DNA of 64,000 bases from Pseudomonas sp. WJP1 (GCF_028471945.1 NZ_CP110128.1:1352501-1416500); one strand, 5' to 3'. Positions 18,487 to 28,105 are shown, counted from the first letter of the stretch. The notes: generated from the sequence alone by a model not told the origin. Made by a program: numbers and translations.

Positions 18487-18679
18487 GTGGTCGGTGGGCG
18501 GCGTGCTGCTCAGCCCGTTCCTGATTTATGTGGTGCTGGCACTGCTGGTGACCGGTGCCTTGCGCCTTTTGTTGCGCCTGACGCCAGCGAGCCGCTGGAT
18601 CTGGCATGAAGCGTTATTCGATTGCGCCTTGTACGTCTGCGTATTGACCGCGATCACCGTCGTCCTCGGACCTTTGTAA
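18473..18679 (+). CDS. DUF1656 small membrane protein (AaeX-like)
   Basis: The 68-residue protein has two membrane helices (LSPFLIYVVLALLVTGALRLLL and ALYVCVLTAITVVLG) and the family core around WIWHEALFDCALYVC. It is translated from within the end of the FUSC gene and ends ten bases before the HlyD gene. DUF1656 proteins always accompany this efflux type; their role is unknown. Confidence 0.85.
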   Translation: MGLREWSVGGVLLSPFLIYVVLALLVTGALRLLLRLTPASRWIWHEALFDCALYVCVLTAITVVLGPL

Positions 18680-18689
18680 GGAGTTGAAT

Positions 18690-19553
18690 ATGCGTACCTC
18701 CGTACGTGTCGCGGTCACCCTGTGCCTGGTGGCGGCGGCGATTTTTGCAGGTTTGCATTTGTGGCAGTACTACATGCTGACCCCCTGGACCCGCGACGCG
18801 CGCATCCGTGCCGACGTGGTGGTGATTTCCCCGGATGTGTCAGGCTGGGTGCGCGAGCTCAAGGCGTACGACAACCAGCAGGTGAAGGCCGGCGATCTGT
18901 TGCTGAGCATTGACCGCGACCGTTTCGAAGCTGCGCTGGAAAAGGCCCAGGCCGTGGTGCAAACCCGCCAGCAGCAACTCAGTCTACGCGAGCGCGAAGC
19001 CAGCCGACGCGCCAGCCTCGGGCCGCAGGCGATCAGTGCGGAGCTGCGGGAAAACGCGCAGATCAACGCCGGCATCGCACGTGGCGAGCTGCGCGAAGCC
19101 CAGGCCGAAGCCAAGGCCGCGCAAATCAATCTGGACCGCAGCCAGGTCCACGCCCCGCGCAACGGGCACATCACCAACCTGCGCCTGGCCCAGGGCAACT
19201 ATGTGAATGCCGGGCAATCGGTGATGGCCCTTATCGATGACTCGACCTTTTATGTTCAGGCGTATTTCGAAGAAACCAAACTGCCGCGCATTCGTGTCGG
19301 CGACCCGGTGAAGGTCTGGTTGATGAGTGCCGGGGATGCCTTGCAGGGGCGGGTGGAAAGCATCAGCCGGGGGATTACCGACCGCAATACCACGCCGGAT
19401 GGCCAGTTGTTGGCAGAGGTGGAGCCGACGTTCAACTGGGTTCGGCTGGCGCAACGGATTCCGGTGCGGATCAAACTCGACCACGTGCCTGAAGGGCTCA
19501 ACTTGAGTGCGGGGATGACGGCGAGCGTGCAGGTGCAGGAGGGGGAGCGCTGA
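18690..19553 (+). CDS. HlyD/AaeA-type periplasmic adaptor
   Basis: The 287-residue membrane-fusion protein has one N-terminal anchor helix, then the biotinyl-lipoyl-like half RIRADVVVISPDVSGWVREL, a coiled-coil hairpin of about 80 residues and the returning DRSQVHAPRNGHITNLRLAQG. It links the FUSC permease to an outer-membrane channel. ATG 18690 follows AAGGAG by six bases. No outer-membrane component is encoded here. Confidence 0.88.
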   Translation: MRTSVRVAVTLCLVAAAIFAGLHLWQYYMLTPWTRDARIRADVVVISPDVSGWVRELKAYDNQQVKAGDLLLSIDRDRFEAALEKAQAVVQTRQQQLSLREREASRRASLGPQAISAELRENAQINAGIARGELREAQAEAKAAQINLDRSQVHAPRNGHITNLRLAQGNYVNAGQSVMALIDDSTFYVQAYFEETKLPRIRVGDPVKVWLMSAGDALQGRVESISRGITDRNTTPDGQLLAEVEPTFNWVRLAQRIPVRIKLDHVPEGLNLSAGMTASVQVQEGER

Positions 19554-19582
19554 TCGTTCCCACGCAGAGCGTGGGAACGATC
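19552..19582. repeat. 31-bp palindrome, copy 1
   Basis: A palindrome of the GATCGTTCCCACGC type overlaps the stop codon of the adaptor gene. An identical 31-bp copy occurs at 25,090, and a related palindrome occurs at 33,588. This family differs from the REP doublets. It may also act as a terminator, although no T run follows. Confidence 0.8.
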
Positions 19583-19594
19583 GTAGCGGGCGGG

Positions 19595-20065
19595 TCAGCC
19601 AATGCTGATCGGCGGCAACTCGGTCAAGGTCACCGACTGTTGCTTGCGCGGCGCCAGGATCTGCGCCTCGCCATCCACCACCAGCTCATCGCGCTGGTTG
19701 AACACGCGAGTGGCGATGCGCACACGAAACTTCGGCAGTTTCTCGAGGATTTCCAGGCGCACCGTCAGGGTGTCGCCAATCTTCACCGGCTTCTGAAAGC
19801 TCATCTGCTGGCCGATGTAGATAGTGCCCGGCCCAGGCAGCTCGCAGGCTACCGCGGCACTGATCAGCGCGCCGCTGAACATGCCGTGGGCGATACGCTC
19901 CTTGAACATGGTGCTGGCGGCGTATTCGGCGTCCAGGTGCACCGGGTTGTGGTCGCCCGACATCGCGGCGAACAGCTGGATATCGCGCTCTTCGACGGTT
20001 TTGCTGAAGCTGGCGGTCTGGCCGACTTCGAGGTCTTCGTAAGGGGTGTTGGTAACCTGGGTCAT
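19595..20065 (-). CDS. phaJ: (R)-specific enoyl-CoA hydratase, MaoC family (PhaJ-like)
   Basis: The 156-residue hot-dog-fold enzyme carries the hydratase motif FAAMSGDHNPVHLDAEYA with catalytic Asp and His, then MFSGALISAAVACELPGPG. PhaJ enzymes convert trans-2-enoyl-CoA from beta-oxidation to (R)-3-hydroxyacyl-CoA, the monomer for medium-chain polyhydroxyalkanoate. Its position beside a lipase and two fadD genes is the usual location of phaJ4 in Pseudomonas. The start ATG is at 20065. Confidence 0.82.
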   Translation of the reverse strand: MTQVTNTPYEDLEVGQTASFSKTVEERDIQLFAAMSGDHNPVHLDAEYAASTMFKERIAHGMFSGALISAAVACELPGPGTIYIGQQMSFQKPVKIGDTLTVRLEILEKLPKFRVRIATRVFNQRDELVVDGEAQILAPRKQQSVTLTELPPISIG

Positions 20066-20106
20066 GTGTCTGGATTCCTGTGACGAATTAAAAAATTCAC
20101 AAAAAA

Positions 20107-21051
20107 CTATTCGGTTCGGTGTGGTCGTGGACTGCTCAACGCCTGGTTGATCCAGGCCAACACGTCGCTCGTCACTTCATCACGGTTGATGTCGTTGAAC
20201 AGTTCGTGCCGTGCCTGCGGGTAAACGGTCAGTCGCAGGCTCTGGCTGCCAGCCTCGCGCAACGCGTTGGCCAGATCCTTCAGACGCTTGCCCTCACTCA
20301 CCGGATCACATTCGCCGCCAATCACCAGCAGCGGCAGGCCCGGGTCGATCTGGGCGAGATTGGACGCTTTGCTGATTTGCTGCAACCCGCCGAGCAAATC
20401 GATCCACAGTTGGTTGGTACAGCGAAAGCCGCACAGCGGATCGTTGGCGTACAGGTCGACTTCCACCGGGTCTCGGCTGAGCCAGTCGAAGCGGGTGCGC
20501 GCCGGTTTGAATTTTTTGTTGAACGAACCGAACGACAGCCATTCGATCAGGGCGCTACGCCCCTTGGGGCCCTGGCGCAGGCGTTCGACACGGGCGATTT
20601 GGCGGGCCGCTCGATAAAGCGCCACGGGCTGGAAATTCGAACCGCTGAGAATGGCTCCGTGCAGGCTGGCGCTGTGATGCAACAGATAGGCCTGGGCGAT
20701 GTAGCTGCCCATGCTGTGCCCCAGCAGCACGATGGGTACCCCGGGGTGCTGCTGGCCGATGTGCTGGTTGAGGCACGCCAGGTCGCCCACCACTTTGGCC
20801 CAGCCGCCTTCGTCAGCGAAATGGCCGAGCGTCCCATTTTCGGCAGTTTTGCCATGTCCACGCTGGTCGGGTGCGTAGACGCCGTAGCCCTGTTCGCAGA
20901 GTTTTCCCGCCAGGCGCGCGTAGCGGCCGCTGTGTTCCGCCATGCCGTGAGCCAGCAAAATCACGGCCTTGAGCCCGCCAGCAGGCAGCCACTGGTTGAC
21001 GAAGAGACGGCTGCGGTCACTGGTGGTCAGCCAGAACGTGTCGTGGATCAT
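20107..21051 (-). CDS. Alpha/beta hydrolase, monoacylglycerol lipase/lysophospholipase type
   Basis: The 314-residue serine hydrolase has the oxyanion segment VILLAHGMAEHSGRYARLA, the nucleophile elbow VLLGHSMGSYIAQ, an acidic residue in LPLLVIGGECDPVSEG and the late His in YPQARHELFNDI. It should release fatty acids from monoacylglycerols or lysolipids that the adjacent acyl-CoA ligases then activate. The ATG at 21051 follows AAAGGAAT; a longer frame to 21117 lacks such a site. The gene lies 41 bases upstream of phaJ on the same strand. Confidence 0.85.
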   Translation of the reverse strand: MIHDTFWLTTSDRSRLFVNQWLPAGGLKAVILLAHGMAEHSGRYARLAGKLCEQGYGVYAPDQRGHGKTAENGTLGHFADEGGWAKVVGDLACLNQHIGQQHPGVPIVLLGHSMGSYIAQAYLLHHSASLHGAILSGSNFQPVALYRAARQIARVERLRQGPKGRSALIEWLSFGSFNKKFKPARTRFDWLSRDPVEVDLYANDPLCGFRCTNQLWIDLLGGLQQISKASNLAQIDPGLPLLVIGGECDPVSEGKRLKDLANALREAGSQSLRLTVYPQARHELFNDINRDEVTSDVLAWINQALSSPRPHRTE

Positions 21052-21278
21052 GGCGATTCCTTTCCATGCAGGGGGCGCGAGGTGGTTGCATTGTATAGCG
21101 CATAACGGCGCTGGCATCAGCCCACGCCACGGCGGGAAGATTCACACGATCAATGACGCCTTGGCCCATATTTGCCTGATTCACCATAGCTGCTAGTGTC
21201 CGTGAAGCTCCGCGTTCTGTTGTCGAGAAATGACAGATCAGCGGCCCCGGATAGGTTCAGGTAAAGAGGACAAGAACA

Positions 21279-22967
21279 ATGCAACCTGATTTCTGGAATG
21301 ACAAACGCCCGGCCGGCGTACCCCTGGACATTGATGTCACTGAATACAAGTCGGTCATCGAGGTGTTCGAACGTTCCTGCAAGAAGTTCGCGGATCGCCC
21401 GGCATTCAGCAACATGGGCGTCACCCTGACCTACGCCGAACTGGAACGCTACAGCGCAGCGTTCGCCGGTTACCTGCAAGCCCACACCGACCTGGTGCCG
21501 GGGGATCGCATCGCGGTGCAGATGCCCAACGTCCTGCAATACCCGATCGCTGTGTTCGGCGCCTTGCGCGCCGGGCTGATCGTGGTCAACACCAATCCGC
21601 TGTACACCGCGCGGGAGATGCGTCATCAGTTCAAGGACTCCGGTGCCCGGGCACTGGTGTACCTGAACATGTTCGGGGCCAAGGTCCAGGAAGTGCTGGC
21701 GGACACCGACATCCAGTACCTGATCGAAGCGAGGATGGGCGACCTGATGCCCTCCGCCAAGGGCTGGCTGGTCAATACGCTGGTGAGCAAGGTGAAGAAA
21801 ATGGTCCCGGCCTATTCCTTGCCCCAGGCCATTTCCTTCAAAAGCGCTTTGCACCAGGGCAAAGGAAAGAGCATCAAGCCACTGAACGCCGGCCTCAAGG
21901 ATATCGCCGTGTTGCAGTACACCGGCGGTACCACCGGCCTGGCCAAGGGGGCGATGCTGACCCACGGCAACCTGGTGGCGAACATGCAGCAGGCGCGGGC
22001 CTGCCTCAGCCAGTTCGCGGCCGACGGCCAGGCGCTGCTGCGCGAAGGCCAGGAGGTGATGATCGCACCGCTGCCGCTGTACCATATCTATGCATTCACG
22101 GCCAATTGCATGTGCATGATGGTGACCGGCAACCACAACGTGCTGATCACCAACCCGCGGGACATCGGCGGGTTCATCAAGGAGCTGAAAAACTGGCGGT
22201 TCTCGGCATTGCTGGGGCTCAACACGCTGTTTGTCGCGCTGATGGACCACCCGGATTTCAAGACCCTCGACTTCTCCAGCCTCAAGCTCACCAACTCCGG
22301 CGGCACCGCACTGGTCAAGGCCACGGCCGAACGCTGGGAACAGTTGACCGGTTGCCGCATCACCGAAGGTTACGGCCTTACCGAAACCTCGCCGGTGGCC
22401 TGTACCAACCCGTATGGCGACCAGTCGCGCATCGGCACGGTCGGCCTGCCGGTGCCGGGCACCACCTTGAAGGTCATCAACGACGAAGGTGTCGAGCAGC
22501 CGTTGGGCGAGCGGGGCGAGTTGTGCATCAAGGGCCCGCAGATCATGAAGGGCTACTGGCAGAAACCCGAGGCGACCAACGAAGTGCTGGATGCCGAGGG
22601 TTGGTTCAAGTCTGGCGACATTGCGGTGATCGACCCGGACGGCTTTGTGCGCATCGTCGATCGCAAGAAGGACATGATCATCGTCTCGGGTTTCAACGTG
22701 TACCCGAACGAAATCGAAGACGTGGTCATGGCTCACCCGAAAGTCGCCAACTGCGCGGTGATCGGTGTGCCGGACGAGCGTTCAGGCGAGGCGGTGAAGT
22801 TGTTCGTGGTGGCCCGTGAGGCGGGGGTCAGCCTGGAAGAGCTGAAGGCCTACTGCAAGGAAAACTTCACGGCGTACAAAGTGCCCAAGCACATCGTCTT
22901 GCGTGAATCGTTGCCGATGACGCCGGTGGGCAAGATTTTGCGGCGGGAGTTGCGGGATATCGCATAA
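21279..22967 (+). CDS. fadD2: Long-chain acyl-CoA synthetase FadD2
   Basis: The 562-residue enzyme activates fatty acids to acyl-CoA using ATP. It has the ATP-binding loop YTGGTTGLAKGAMLTH, the motif GYGLTETSP, the FACS signature with DGFVRIVDRKKDMIIVSGFN and the catalytic Lys near the end (VGKILRREL). A very similar paralogue follows at 23,344. The order hydrolase, fadD2, fadD1 matches that known from P. aeruginosa and P. putida, which is why I call this one fadD2. A REP doublet and hairpin separate the two genes. Confidence 0.9.
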   Translation: MQPDFWNDKRPAGVPLDIDVTEYKSVIEVFERSCKKFADRPAFSNMGVTLTYAELERYSAAFAGYLQAHTDLVPGDRIAVQMPNVLQYPIAVFGALRAGLIVVNTNPLYTAREMRHQFKDSGARALVYLNMFGAKVQEVLADTDIQYLIEARMGDLMPSAKGWLVNTLVSKVKKMVPAYSLPQAISFKSALHQGKGKSIKPLNAGLKDIAVLQYTGGTTGLAKGAMLTHGNLVANMQQARACLSQFAADGQALLREGQEVMIAPLPLYHIYAFTANCMCMMVTGNHNVLITNPRDIGGFIKELKNWRFSALLGLNTLFVALMDHPDFKTLDFSSLKLTNSGGTALVKATAERWEQLTGCRITEGYGLTETSPVACTNPYGDQSRIGTVGLPVPGTTLKVINDEGVEQPLGERGELCIKGPQIMKGYWQKPEATNEVLDAEGWFKSGDIAVIDPDGFVRIVDRKKDMIIVSGFNVYPNEIEDVVMAHPKVANCAVIGVPDERSGEAVKLFVVAREAGVSLEELKAYCKENFTAYKVPKHIVLRESLPMTPVGKILRRELRDIA

Positions 22968-22990
22968 TCGTTAGAGATCGCGCTTCGCGC

Positions 22991-23079
22991 ATCGCGGGCA
23001 AGCCCGCTCCCACAGGTTCAGCATTGTTCACAAGGTAAGAGAACGACGCGAAACGTGTGGGAGCGGGCTTGCCCGCGAT
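22991..23079. repeat. REP doublet, GGGCTTGCCC variant
   Basis: Inverted copies at 22991-23013 and 23057-23079 are of the GTGGGAGCGGGCTTGCCCGC type. It takes up much of the 376-bp gap between the fadD genes. Confidence 0.88.
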
Positions 23080-23091
23080 GCGTTTAAAGGG

Positions 23092-23114
23092 AAAGCCCCG
23101 AATTTCGGGGCTTT
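23092..23114. terminator. Hairpin after fadD2 (possible terminator)
   Basis: AAAGCCCCG and TCGGGGCTTT pair around a four-base loop. No extended T run follows, so it is a weak terminator at best. The remaining 230 bp up to fadD1 probably hold the fadD1 promoter; I see a small GTCAC-AAAA-GTGAC dyad at 23164-23177 and an AATAATAA motif near 23288, and nothing else clear. Confidence 0.55.
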
Positions 23115-23343
23115 CAGCGACATATAGGTTTTTTGCTCTAAAATGACCGACTACTGTTCTTGAGTCACAAAAGTGACCATAGAGGCCGCTTTTGGCTCTA
23201 GTCGACCCAATTTAAAGCTGCTACTCTCGGCGCGCTTTGTGACTTCTCGGCCTAGTAAAAAGCCAGACTCACCTATAGACAAACACCAATAATAATCGCA
23301 TCAAATGCGGTGTTGAATTCGCGTTGCTGAGGAGTGGGCTTCC

Positions 23344-25044
23344 ATGATCGAAGACTTTTGGAAGGATAAGTACCCAGCTGGAATTGCTGCCGACATCAAT
23401 CCAGACGAGTACCCGAATATTCAGGCAGTGTTGAAGCAGTCCTGCCAACGCTTCGCCAACAAACCGGCTTTCAGCAACCTGGGCAGGACAATCACCTACG
23501 GTGAGCTGTATGAGTTGTCCGGTGCCTTTGCCGCTTACCTGCAACAGCATACCGATTTGCAGCCGGGCGATCGAATCGCCGTGCAACTGCCGAACGTGTT
23601 GCAGTACCCGGTTGCCGTCTTCGGTGCCATCCGCGCCGGCTTGATCGTGGTCAACACCAACCCGCTGTACACCGCGCGGGAGATGGAACACCAGTTCAAC
23701 GACTCCGGTGCCAAAGCCCTGGTTTGCCTGGCCAACATGGCTCACCTGGCTGAAACCGTGGTGCCGAAAACCGGGGTCAAGCACGTGATCGTCACGGAAG
23801 TGGCGGACCTGCTGCCACCGCTCAAGCGTCTGCTGATCAACAGCGTGATCAAGTACGTGAAGAAGATGGTGCCGGCCTATCACTTGCCCAAAGCCGTCAA
23901 GTTCAACGACGTGCTGAGCAAGGGCCACGGCCAGCCCGTGACCGAAGCCAGCCCGGCCAGCAGCGATGTGGCTGTGCTGCAATACACCGGCGGCACCACC
24001 GGCGTGGCCAAGGGCGCGATGCTGACCCACCGCAACCTGGTGGCGAACATGCTGCAGTGCAAGGCGCTGATGGGCTCCAACCTCAATGAGGGTTGCGAGA
24101 TCCTGATCACGCCGCTGCCGCTGTACCACATCTATGCCTTCACCTTTCATTGCATGGCGATGATGTTGATCGGCAACCACAACATCCTGATCAGCAACCC
24201 GCGCGACCTGCCGGCGATGGTCAAGGAACTGTCGAAGTGGAAGTTCAGCGGTTTCGTCGGCCTCAACACCTTGTTCGTGGCCCTGTGCAACAACGAAGGC
24301 TTCCGCAAGCTGGATTTCTCTGCGCTGAAAGTCACCCTGTCCGGCGGCATGGCCCTGCAATTGGCGGCGGCGGAGCGCTGGAAAGCGGTCACCGGTTGCG
24401 CCATTTGCGAAGGTTACGGCATGACCGAAACCAGTCCGGTGGCCACGGTCAACCCGATCCAGAACATCCAGATCGGCACCATCGGTATTCCGGTTCCGTC
24501 GACCCTGTGCAAAATCGTCAATGATGCCGGTGTCGAGCAGCCAATGGGCGAAATCGGTGAGTTGTGTGTGAAGGGGCCGCAAGTCATGAAGGGCTACTGG
24601 CAGCGCCAGGAAGCCACCGATGAAATCCTCGACAGCGAAGGCTGGTTGAAGACCGGCGACATCGCGCTGATCCAGCCCGATGGCTACATGCGCATTGTCG
24701 ATCGCAAGAAAGACATGATCCTGGTGTCCGGTTTCAACGTGTACCCGAATGAGCTCGAAGACGTGCTGGCGACCCTGCCGGGCGTGCTGCAATGCGCGGC
24801 CATCGGCGTGCCGGACGAGAAGTCGGGCGAGGCGATCAAGATTTTCATCGTCGCCAAGCCGGGCGTGACCCTGACCAAGGAACAGGTGATGGAGCACATG
24901 CGCGCCAACGTCACCGGCTACAAGGTTCCGAAAGCCGTGGAATTCCGCGATGCGCTGCCGACCACCAACGTTGGCAAGATCCTGCGTCGTGAACTGCGTG
25001 ATGAAGAGCTGAAGAAGATCAACGCGAAGAAAACCGCCGCGTAA
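23344..25044 (+). CDS. fadD1: Long-chain acyl-CoA synthetase FadD1
   Basis: The 566-residue paralogue of the upstream ligase has YTGGTTGVAKGAMLTH, GYGMTETSP, the FACS signature with DGYMRIVDRKKDMILVSGFN and VGKILRREL. It is the main fatty acid activating enzyme feeding beta-oxidation in related species. A separate long leader (376 bp gap) suggests independent regulation from fadD2. The ATG follows GAGGAG. A strong terminator follows the stop. Confidence 0.92.
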   Translation: MIEDFWKDKYPAGIAADINPDEYPNIQAVLKQSCQRFANKPAFSNLGRTITYGELYELSGAFAAYLQQHTDLQPGDRIAVQLPNVLQYPVAVFGAIRAGLIVVNTNPLYTAREMEHQFNDSGAKALVCLANMAHLAETVVPKTGVKHVIVTEVADLLPPLKRLLINSVIKYVKKMVPAYHLPKAVKFNDVLSKGHGQPVTEASPASSDVAVLQYTGGTTGVAKGAMLTHRNLVANMLQCKALMGSNLNEGCEILITPLPLYHIYAFTFHCMAMMLIGNHNILISNPRDLPAMVKELSKWKFSGFVGLNTLFVALCNNEGFRKLDFSALKVTLSGGMALQLAAAERWKAVTGCAICEGYGMTETSPVATVNPIQNIQIGTIGIPVPSTLCKIVNDAGVEQPMGEIGELCVKGPQVMKGYWQRQEATDEILDSEGWLKTGDIALIQPDGYMRIVDRKKDMILVSGFNVYPNELEDVLATLPGVLQCAAIGVPDEKSGEAIKIFIVAKPGVTLTKEQVMEHMRANVTGYKVPKAVEFRDALPTTNVGKILRRELRDEELKKINAKKTAA

Positions 25045-25045
25045 C

Positions 25046-25079
25046 AAAAAAAGCCCCGCAGATGCGGGGCTTTTTGTTT
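25046..25079. terminator. Intrinsic terminator after fadD1
   Basis: AGCCCCGCAGATGCGGGGCT forms the hairpin, with a preceding A run and a following TTTTTGTTT. It may serve both fadD1 and the convergent gene at 25,138. Confidence 0.88.
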
Positions 25080-25089
25080 GTGCTCAATT

Positions 25090-25120
25090 GATCGTTCCCA
25101 CGCAGAGCGTGGGAACGATC
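25090..25120. repeat. 31-bp palindrome, copy 2
   Basis: It is identical over all 31 bases to the palindrome at 19552-19582. It lies between the fadD1 terminator and the convergent small gene. Confidence 0.8.
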
Positions 25121-25137
25121 AGTGCAGAGAGCGGGTG

Positions 25138-25515
25138 TTACTGGCGAAACGGCGCGAAATTGACGTTGGTGCCCGCCGGGCGCATGTCCTGCAGGAACGA
25201 GTCCTTGTCGGCGCTCAATTCCAGGCTCAGGGCTGCCTTGCGCTTGCCTTCATTGCGCACCACCAGGCCTTCGAGCTTCTCGCGCAGGAACACCGTCGGC
25301 ACTTTCAGGTGCAGCAGTTCGTCGGTGTCCGGGGTGTGCATCAGCAGGTGAATCCACTCGTACTGACCCACCGCCAGGCGCGACACCGGGATGTCGAACC
25401 ACCAGATGTTGCGGTTGCGGTTCAGTTCGGTGAAGTGGCAATTGTTGACGCCAAGCACAGCACCGCCGAGTTCCTGATTTCTGCGGGCAATGGCCTGCTT
25501 TTTATCGAGTTTCAT
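25138..25515 (-). CDS. Conserved hypothetical protein next to fadD1
   Basis: The 125-residue soluble protein begins MKLDKKQAIARRNQELGGAV and contains NNCHFTELNRNRNIWWFDIP and YEWIHLLMHTPDTDELLHLKVP. I do not recognise a domain. ATG 25515 follows TAGGAAT by a few bases, and upstream in-frame sequence is low quality. A conserved gene in the same place next to fadD1 exists in other Pseudomonas, so it is likely real. Function unknown. Confidence 0.7.
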   Translation of the reverse strand: MKLDKKQAIARRNQELGGAVLGVNNCHFTELNRNRNIWWFDIPVSRLAVGQYEWIHLLMHTPDTDELLHLKVPTVFLREKLEGLVVRNEGKRKAALSLELSADKDSFLQDMRPAGTNVNFAPFRQ

Positions 25516-25714
25516 AACATTCCTACAAAATTGGATCTTCAGCGCCAGGGCCTGAATACGTTGCGCATTCTCGGGGGTTGCCGGGCAAACATAAAGCCCA
25601 ACCTGCATTGAACGATGAAATGTCAGCGGAAAATAAATGAAACTCCCTGCAAACGCCCCCGGTCAACCTTGTGTAACCACTTTTTCTCATTGAGATGTTC
25701 ACAGGAGAAACACC

Positions 25715-25906
25715 ATGGGCAGCACAAGCGATAAAGTCAAAGGCATGGCCAACGAAGCCGCGGGTAACGTCAAGCAAGGCGTGGGCAAGGCCACCAATAA
25801 CCCCAACCTGCAAGCGGAAGGCAAGGCTCAGGAACGGAAAGGCGAGGCCCAGCAGGCCGTCGGCAAAGCCAAGGACGCGATCAAGAAAGGTGTCGACAAA
25901 GCGTAA
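25715..25906 (+). CDS. CsbD family stress protein
   Basis: The 63-residue hydrophilic protein has the CsbD pattern [20 protein letters not shown] and [19 protein letters not shown], then a Lys-rich tail. CsbD proteins are general-stress proteins of unknown mechanism. It has a CAGGAGAAACACC ribosome binding region and its own terminator. Confidence 0.9.
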   Translation: MGSTSDKVKGMANEAAGNVKQGVGKATNNPNLQAEGKAQERKGEAQQAVGKAKDAIKKGVDKA

Positions 25907-25928
25907 TGCGGCCTTTTGTGAGCGTAAG

Positions 25929-25956
25929 AAACGGCCATCCACGGATGGCCGTTTTT
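25929..25956 (+). terminator. Intrinsic terminator after the CsbD gene
   Basis: ACGGCCATCC and GGATGGCCGT form a ten-pair stem with a two-base loop followed by five T residues. Confidence 0.88.
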
Positions 25957-26083
25957 GTGTCAGCCTGAACTTGAGCGACGAAATCGTTTCAAAGTCGCCA
26001 GGTAGGCTAGTTTGATCAATACAAGCGGCCCCTGAGTCGCCACGATCTCAACCCAACCCTGTATGCGGCGAATGGAGACGCGA

Positions 26084-27043
26084 ATGATTTTCCCGGACAT
26101 GAGAGGCCTGCCCCTGCACCGTGTGATGATGCGCACGGTCACCGAGTTCGTCGATGACGAGATGTCGACCTATGCCTCGGCGCTGGCCTATCAAATGCTG
26201 TTTTCGCTGTTTCCGTTCATCCTGTTCCTGATTGCCCTGATCGGCTTCCTGCACCTGCCGGATTTCTTTTCCTGGTTGCGCCTGCAATCGGAACTGGTTT
26301 TGCCACCCCAGGCGCTGGAACAGGTGAACCCGGTGATCGACCAGCTCCAGCAATCCAAGGGTGGCCTGCTGTCGGTGGGTATCGTGATTGCCCTGTGGAC
26401 CGCCTCGGCCGGTGTGCGCCTGATGATGAGTGCGATGAACGCCGCCTACGATGTGGTTGAAGGCCGGCCGGCGTGGAAGCGCTTTCCGCTGTCGATCATC
26501 TACACCGTCGGCATCGCCGGGATGCTGCTTATCGCTGCCGCCCTGATGGTGCTCGGGCCGCAGGTAATGAGCTGGATCGCGGCGCAAGTCGGTCTCGAGT
26601 ACTTCATCGTCACGTTGTGGAATATCGCGCGCTGGCCGGTGATCGTGATTCTGTTGATGGTCGCCGTGGCGCTGATTTACTACGTCATGCCCGACGTCAA
26701 ACAGGAATTTCGCTTCATCACCCCAGGTTCGGTGCTGTCGGTGGTGGTGTGGATCATCGCGTCCCTGGGCTTCGGTTTGTACGTCAAGGAATTCGCCAAC
26801 TACAACGCCATGTATGGCAGTATCGGTGCGATCATCGTGCTGTTGCTGTACTTCTACATATCCGCCGCCGTGTTGCTGCTGGGCGCGGAAATGAATGCGG
26901 TGATCGAGCACATGTCGCGAGAGGGCAAGGACCCTGGCGAGAAGGTTCCCGGCGAACATGGCCCCGTCCATGAAGAAAAACACCACGTGTCGGGACTGGG
27001 CCGCGATCATTCAAAACCCAAACCGACCATTGACGAAACCTGA
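26084..27043 (+). CDS. YihY/BrkB family membrane protein
   Basis: The 319-residue inner-membrane protein has about six helices, the N-terminal [22 protein letters not shown] and the late [29 protein letters not shown], both characteristic of YihY/BrkB. A hydrophilic, His/Lys/Glu-rich tail of about 45 residues follows. The transported or bound substrate is not established; the old RNase BN name is wrong for this family. ATG 26084 follows GGAG by six bases, while ATGs at 26063 and 26072 lack a clear site. The deformylase gene starts three bases after the stop. Confidence 0.85.
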   Translation: MIFPDMRGLPLHRVMMRTVTEFVDDEMSTYASALAYQMLFSLFPFILFLIALIGFLHLPDFFSWLRLQSELVLPPQALEQVNPVIDQLQQSKGGLLSVGIVIALWTASAGVRLMMSAMNAAYDVVEGRPAWKRFPLSIIYTVGIAGMLLIAAALMVLGPQVMSWIAAQVGLEYFIVTLWNIARWPVIVILLMVAVALIYYVMPDVKQEFRFITPGSVLSVVVWIIASLGFGLYVKEFANYNAMYGSIGAIIVLLLYFYISAAVLLLGAEMNAVIEHMSREGKDPGEKVPGEHGPVHEEKHHVSGLGRDHSKPKPTIDET

Positions 27044-27045
27044 CC

Positions 27046-27585
27046 ATGATCCGTGAAATCCTGAAAATGGGCGATGAACGCCTGCTGCGCATTGCCCCGC
27101 CAGTGCCGGCCGAAATGTTCGACAGCCCCGAGTTGTGGCAACTGATCGACGACATGTTCCAGACCATGGAAAGCGTCGGCGGGGTCGGCCTGGCCGCGCC
27201 GCAGATTGGTGTCGACCTGCAACTGGTGATCTTCGGGTTCGAGCACAGCGAACGTTACCCGGACGCCGAAGCGGTACCGCAGACCATTCTTATCAATCCG
27301 TTGATCACGCCGCTGAGTCCGACCCTGGAAGAGGGTTTCGAAGGCTGCCTGTCGGTGCCTGGCCTGCGCGGCGCGGTGGATCGATATCAACACATCCGCT
27401 ACGAAGGGTTCGACCCCAAGGGCGAGCCGATCGTGCGCATCGCTTCGGGGTTTCACGCGCGGGTGGTGCAGCACGAGTGCGACCACCTGATCGGTCGGTT
27501 GTACCCGTCGCGCATCAGCGACTTCAGCAAGTTCGGGTTTACCGAAGTGATGTTCCCGGACCTTGATCCCAACGCAGACGACTGA
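27046..27585 (+). CDS. def: Peptide deformylase
   Basis: The 179-residue metalloenzyme removes formyl from nascent N-terminal Met. All three motifs are present: [18 protein letters not shown] and QHECDHLIG. The metal ligands are the Cys of motif 2 and the two His of motif 3. It lies directly after the YihY gene rather than beside fmt, so it is likely a secondary deformylase in this genome; that second point is inference. Confidence 0.92.
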   Translation: MIREILKMGDERLLRIAPPVPAEMFDSPELWQLIDDMFQTMESVGGVGLAAPQIGVDLQLVIFGFEHSERYPDAEAVPQTILINPLITPLSPTLEEGFEGCLSVPGLRGAVDRYQHIRYEGFDPKGEPIVRIASGFHARVVQHECDHLIGRLYPSRISDFSKFGFTEVMFPDLDPNADD

Positions 27586-27591
27586 CCTGTC

Positions 27592-28002
27592 TTACGGCGT
27601 CAGGCCCATGGCGATCATCGGCTTGCTGCGGGCGTAGCGACTCAGGCGCTCGACCATGGCGTACGGCATCGGTGGATCGAAGGCAAAACCGCGACGTTGA
27701 TAAAAATCGCGCAAGTCCGGATGGCAGAACAGCCATACCGGGCTTTCTATGTGGCGGGTGGCCGCGCCGATCAGTGCGGCGGCGACACCCTGTTCGCGAC
27801 AGGCCGGGTCGACAAACAGTCCGGTCAACCAATGCCCGCCGGACACCGGCCGCAAACACAGCGCTGCGATGATCTCGTCGCGCCGCGCCACCCACAGTTG
27901 TGCGTCGCGGACCGCCTTCATCGACGATTGGTGGGCGCGATAAAACTTGTTCATCAGCGGCCATAACGGCTCGTCGAGCCGGGTGTACTGGGTATCGGGC
28001 AT
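27592..28002 (-). CDS. GNAT family N-acetyltransferase
   Basis: The 136-residue protein has a GNAT core: the strand GGHWLTGLFVDPACREQGVAAALIGAATRHI provides the acetyl-CoA pyrophosphate loop (R-x-x-G-V/A), followed by VWLFCHPDLRDFYQRRGF. The acceptor is unknown. ATG 28002 gives the domain at normal length; the Shine-Dalgarno is weak. It converges on def with only a 6-bp gap. Confidence 0.8.
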   Translation of the reverse strand: MPDTQYTRLDEPLWPLMNKFYRAHQSSMKAVRDAQLWVARRDEIIAALCLRPVSGGHWLTGLFVDPACREQGVAAALIGAATRHIESPVWLFCHPDLRDFYQRRGFAFDPPMPYAMVERLSRYARSKPMIAMGLTP

Positions 28003-28105
28003 GATCTTGGATTGTCGGTGTGCAAAGCAGGTGATTATAAAAGAACACGCCGGCTGCGATAGGTGTATACCTGATCTCACATCCCCAGTCAGAGGAGTAC
28101 GCATC

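Noticed and set aside
23269..25047. A 592-codon minus-strand frame across fadD1 (and a similar one across fadD2)
   Set aside because: Both are antisense to confident acyl-CoA ligase genes. Their similarity to each other simply reflects the paralogous sense strands.
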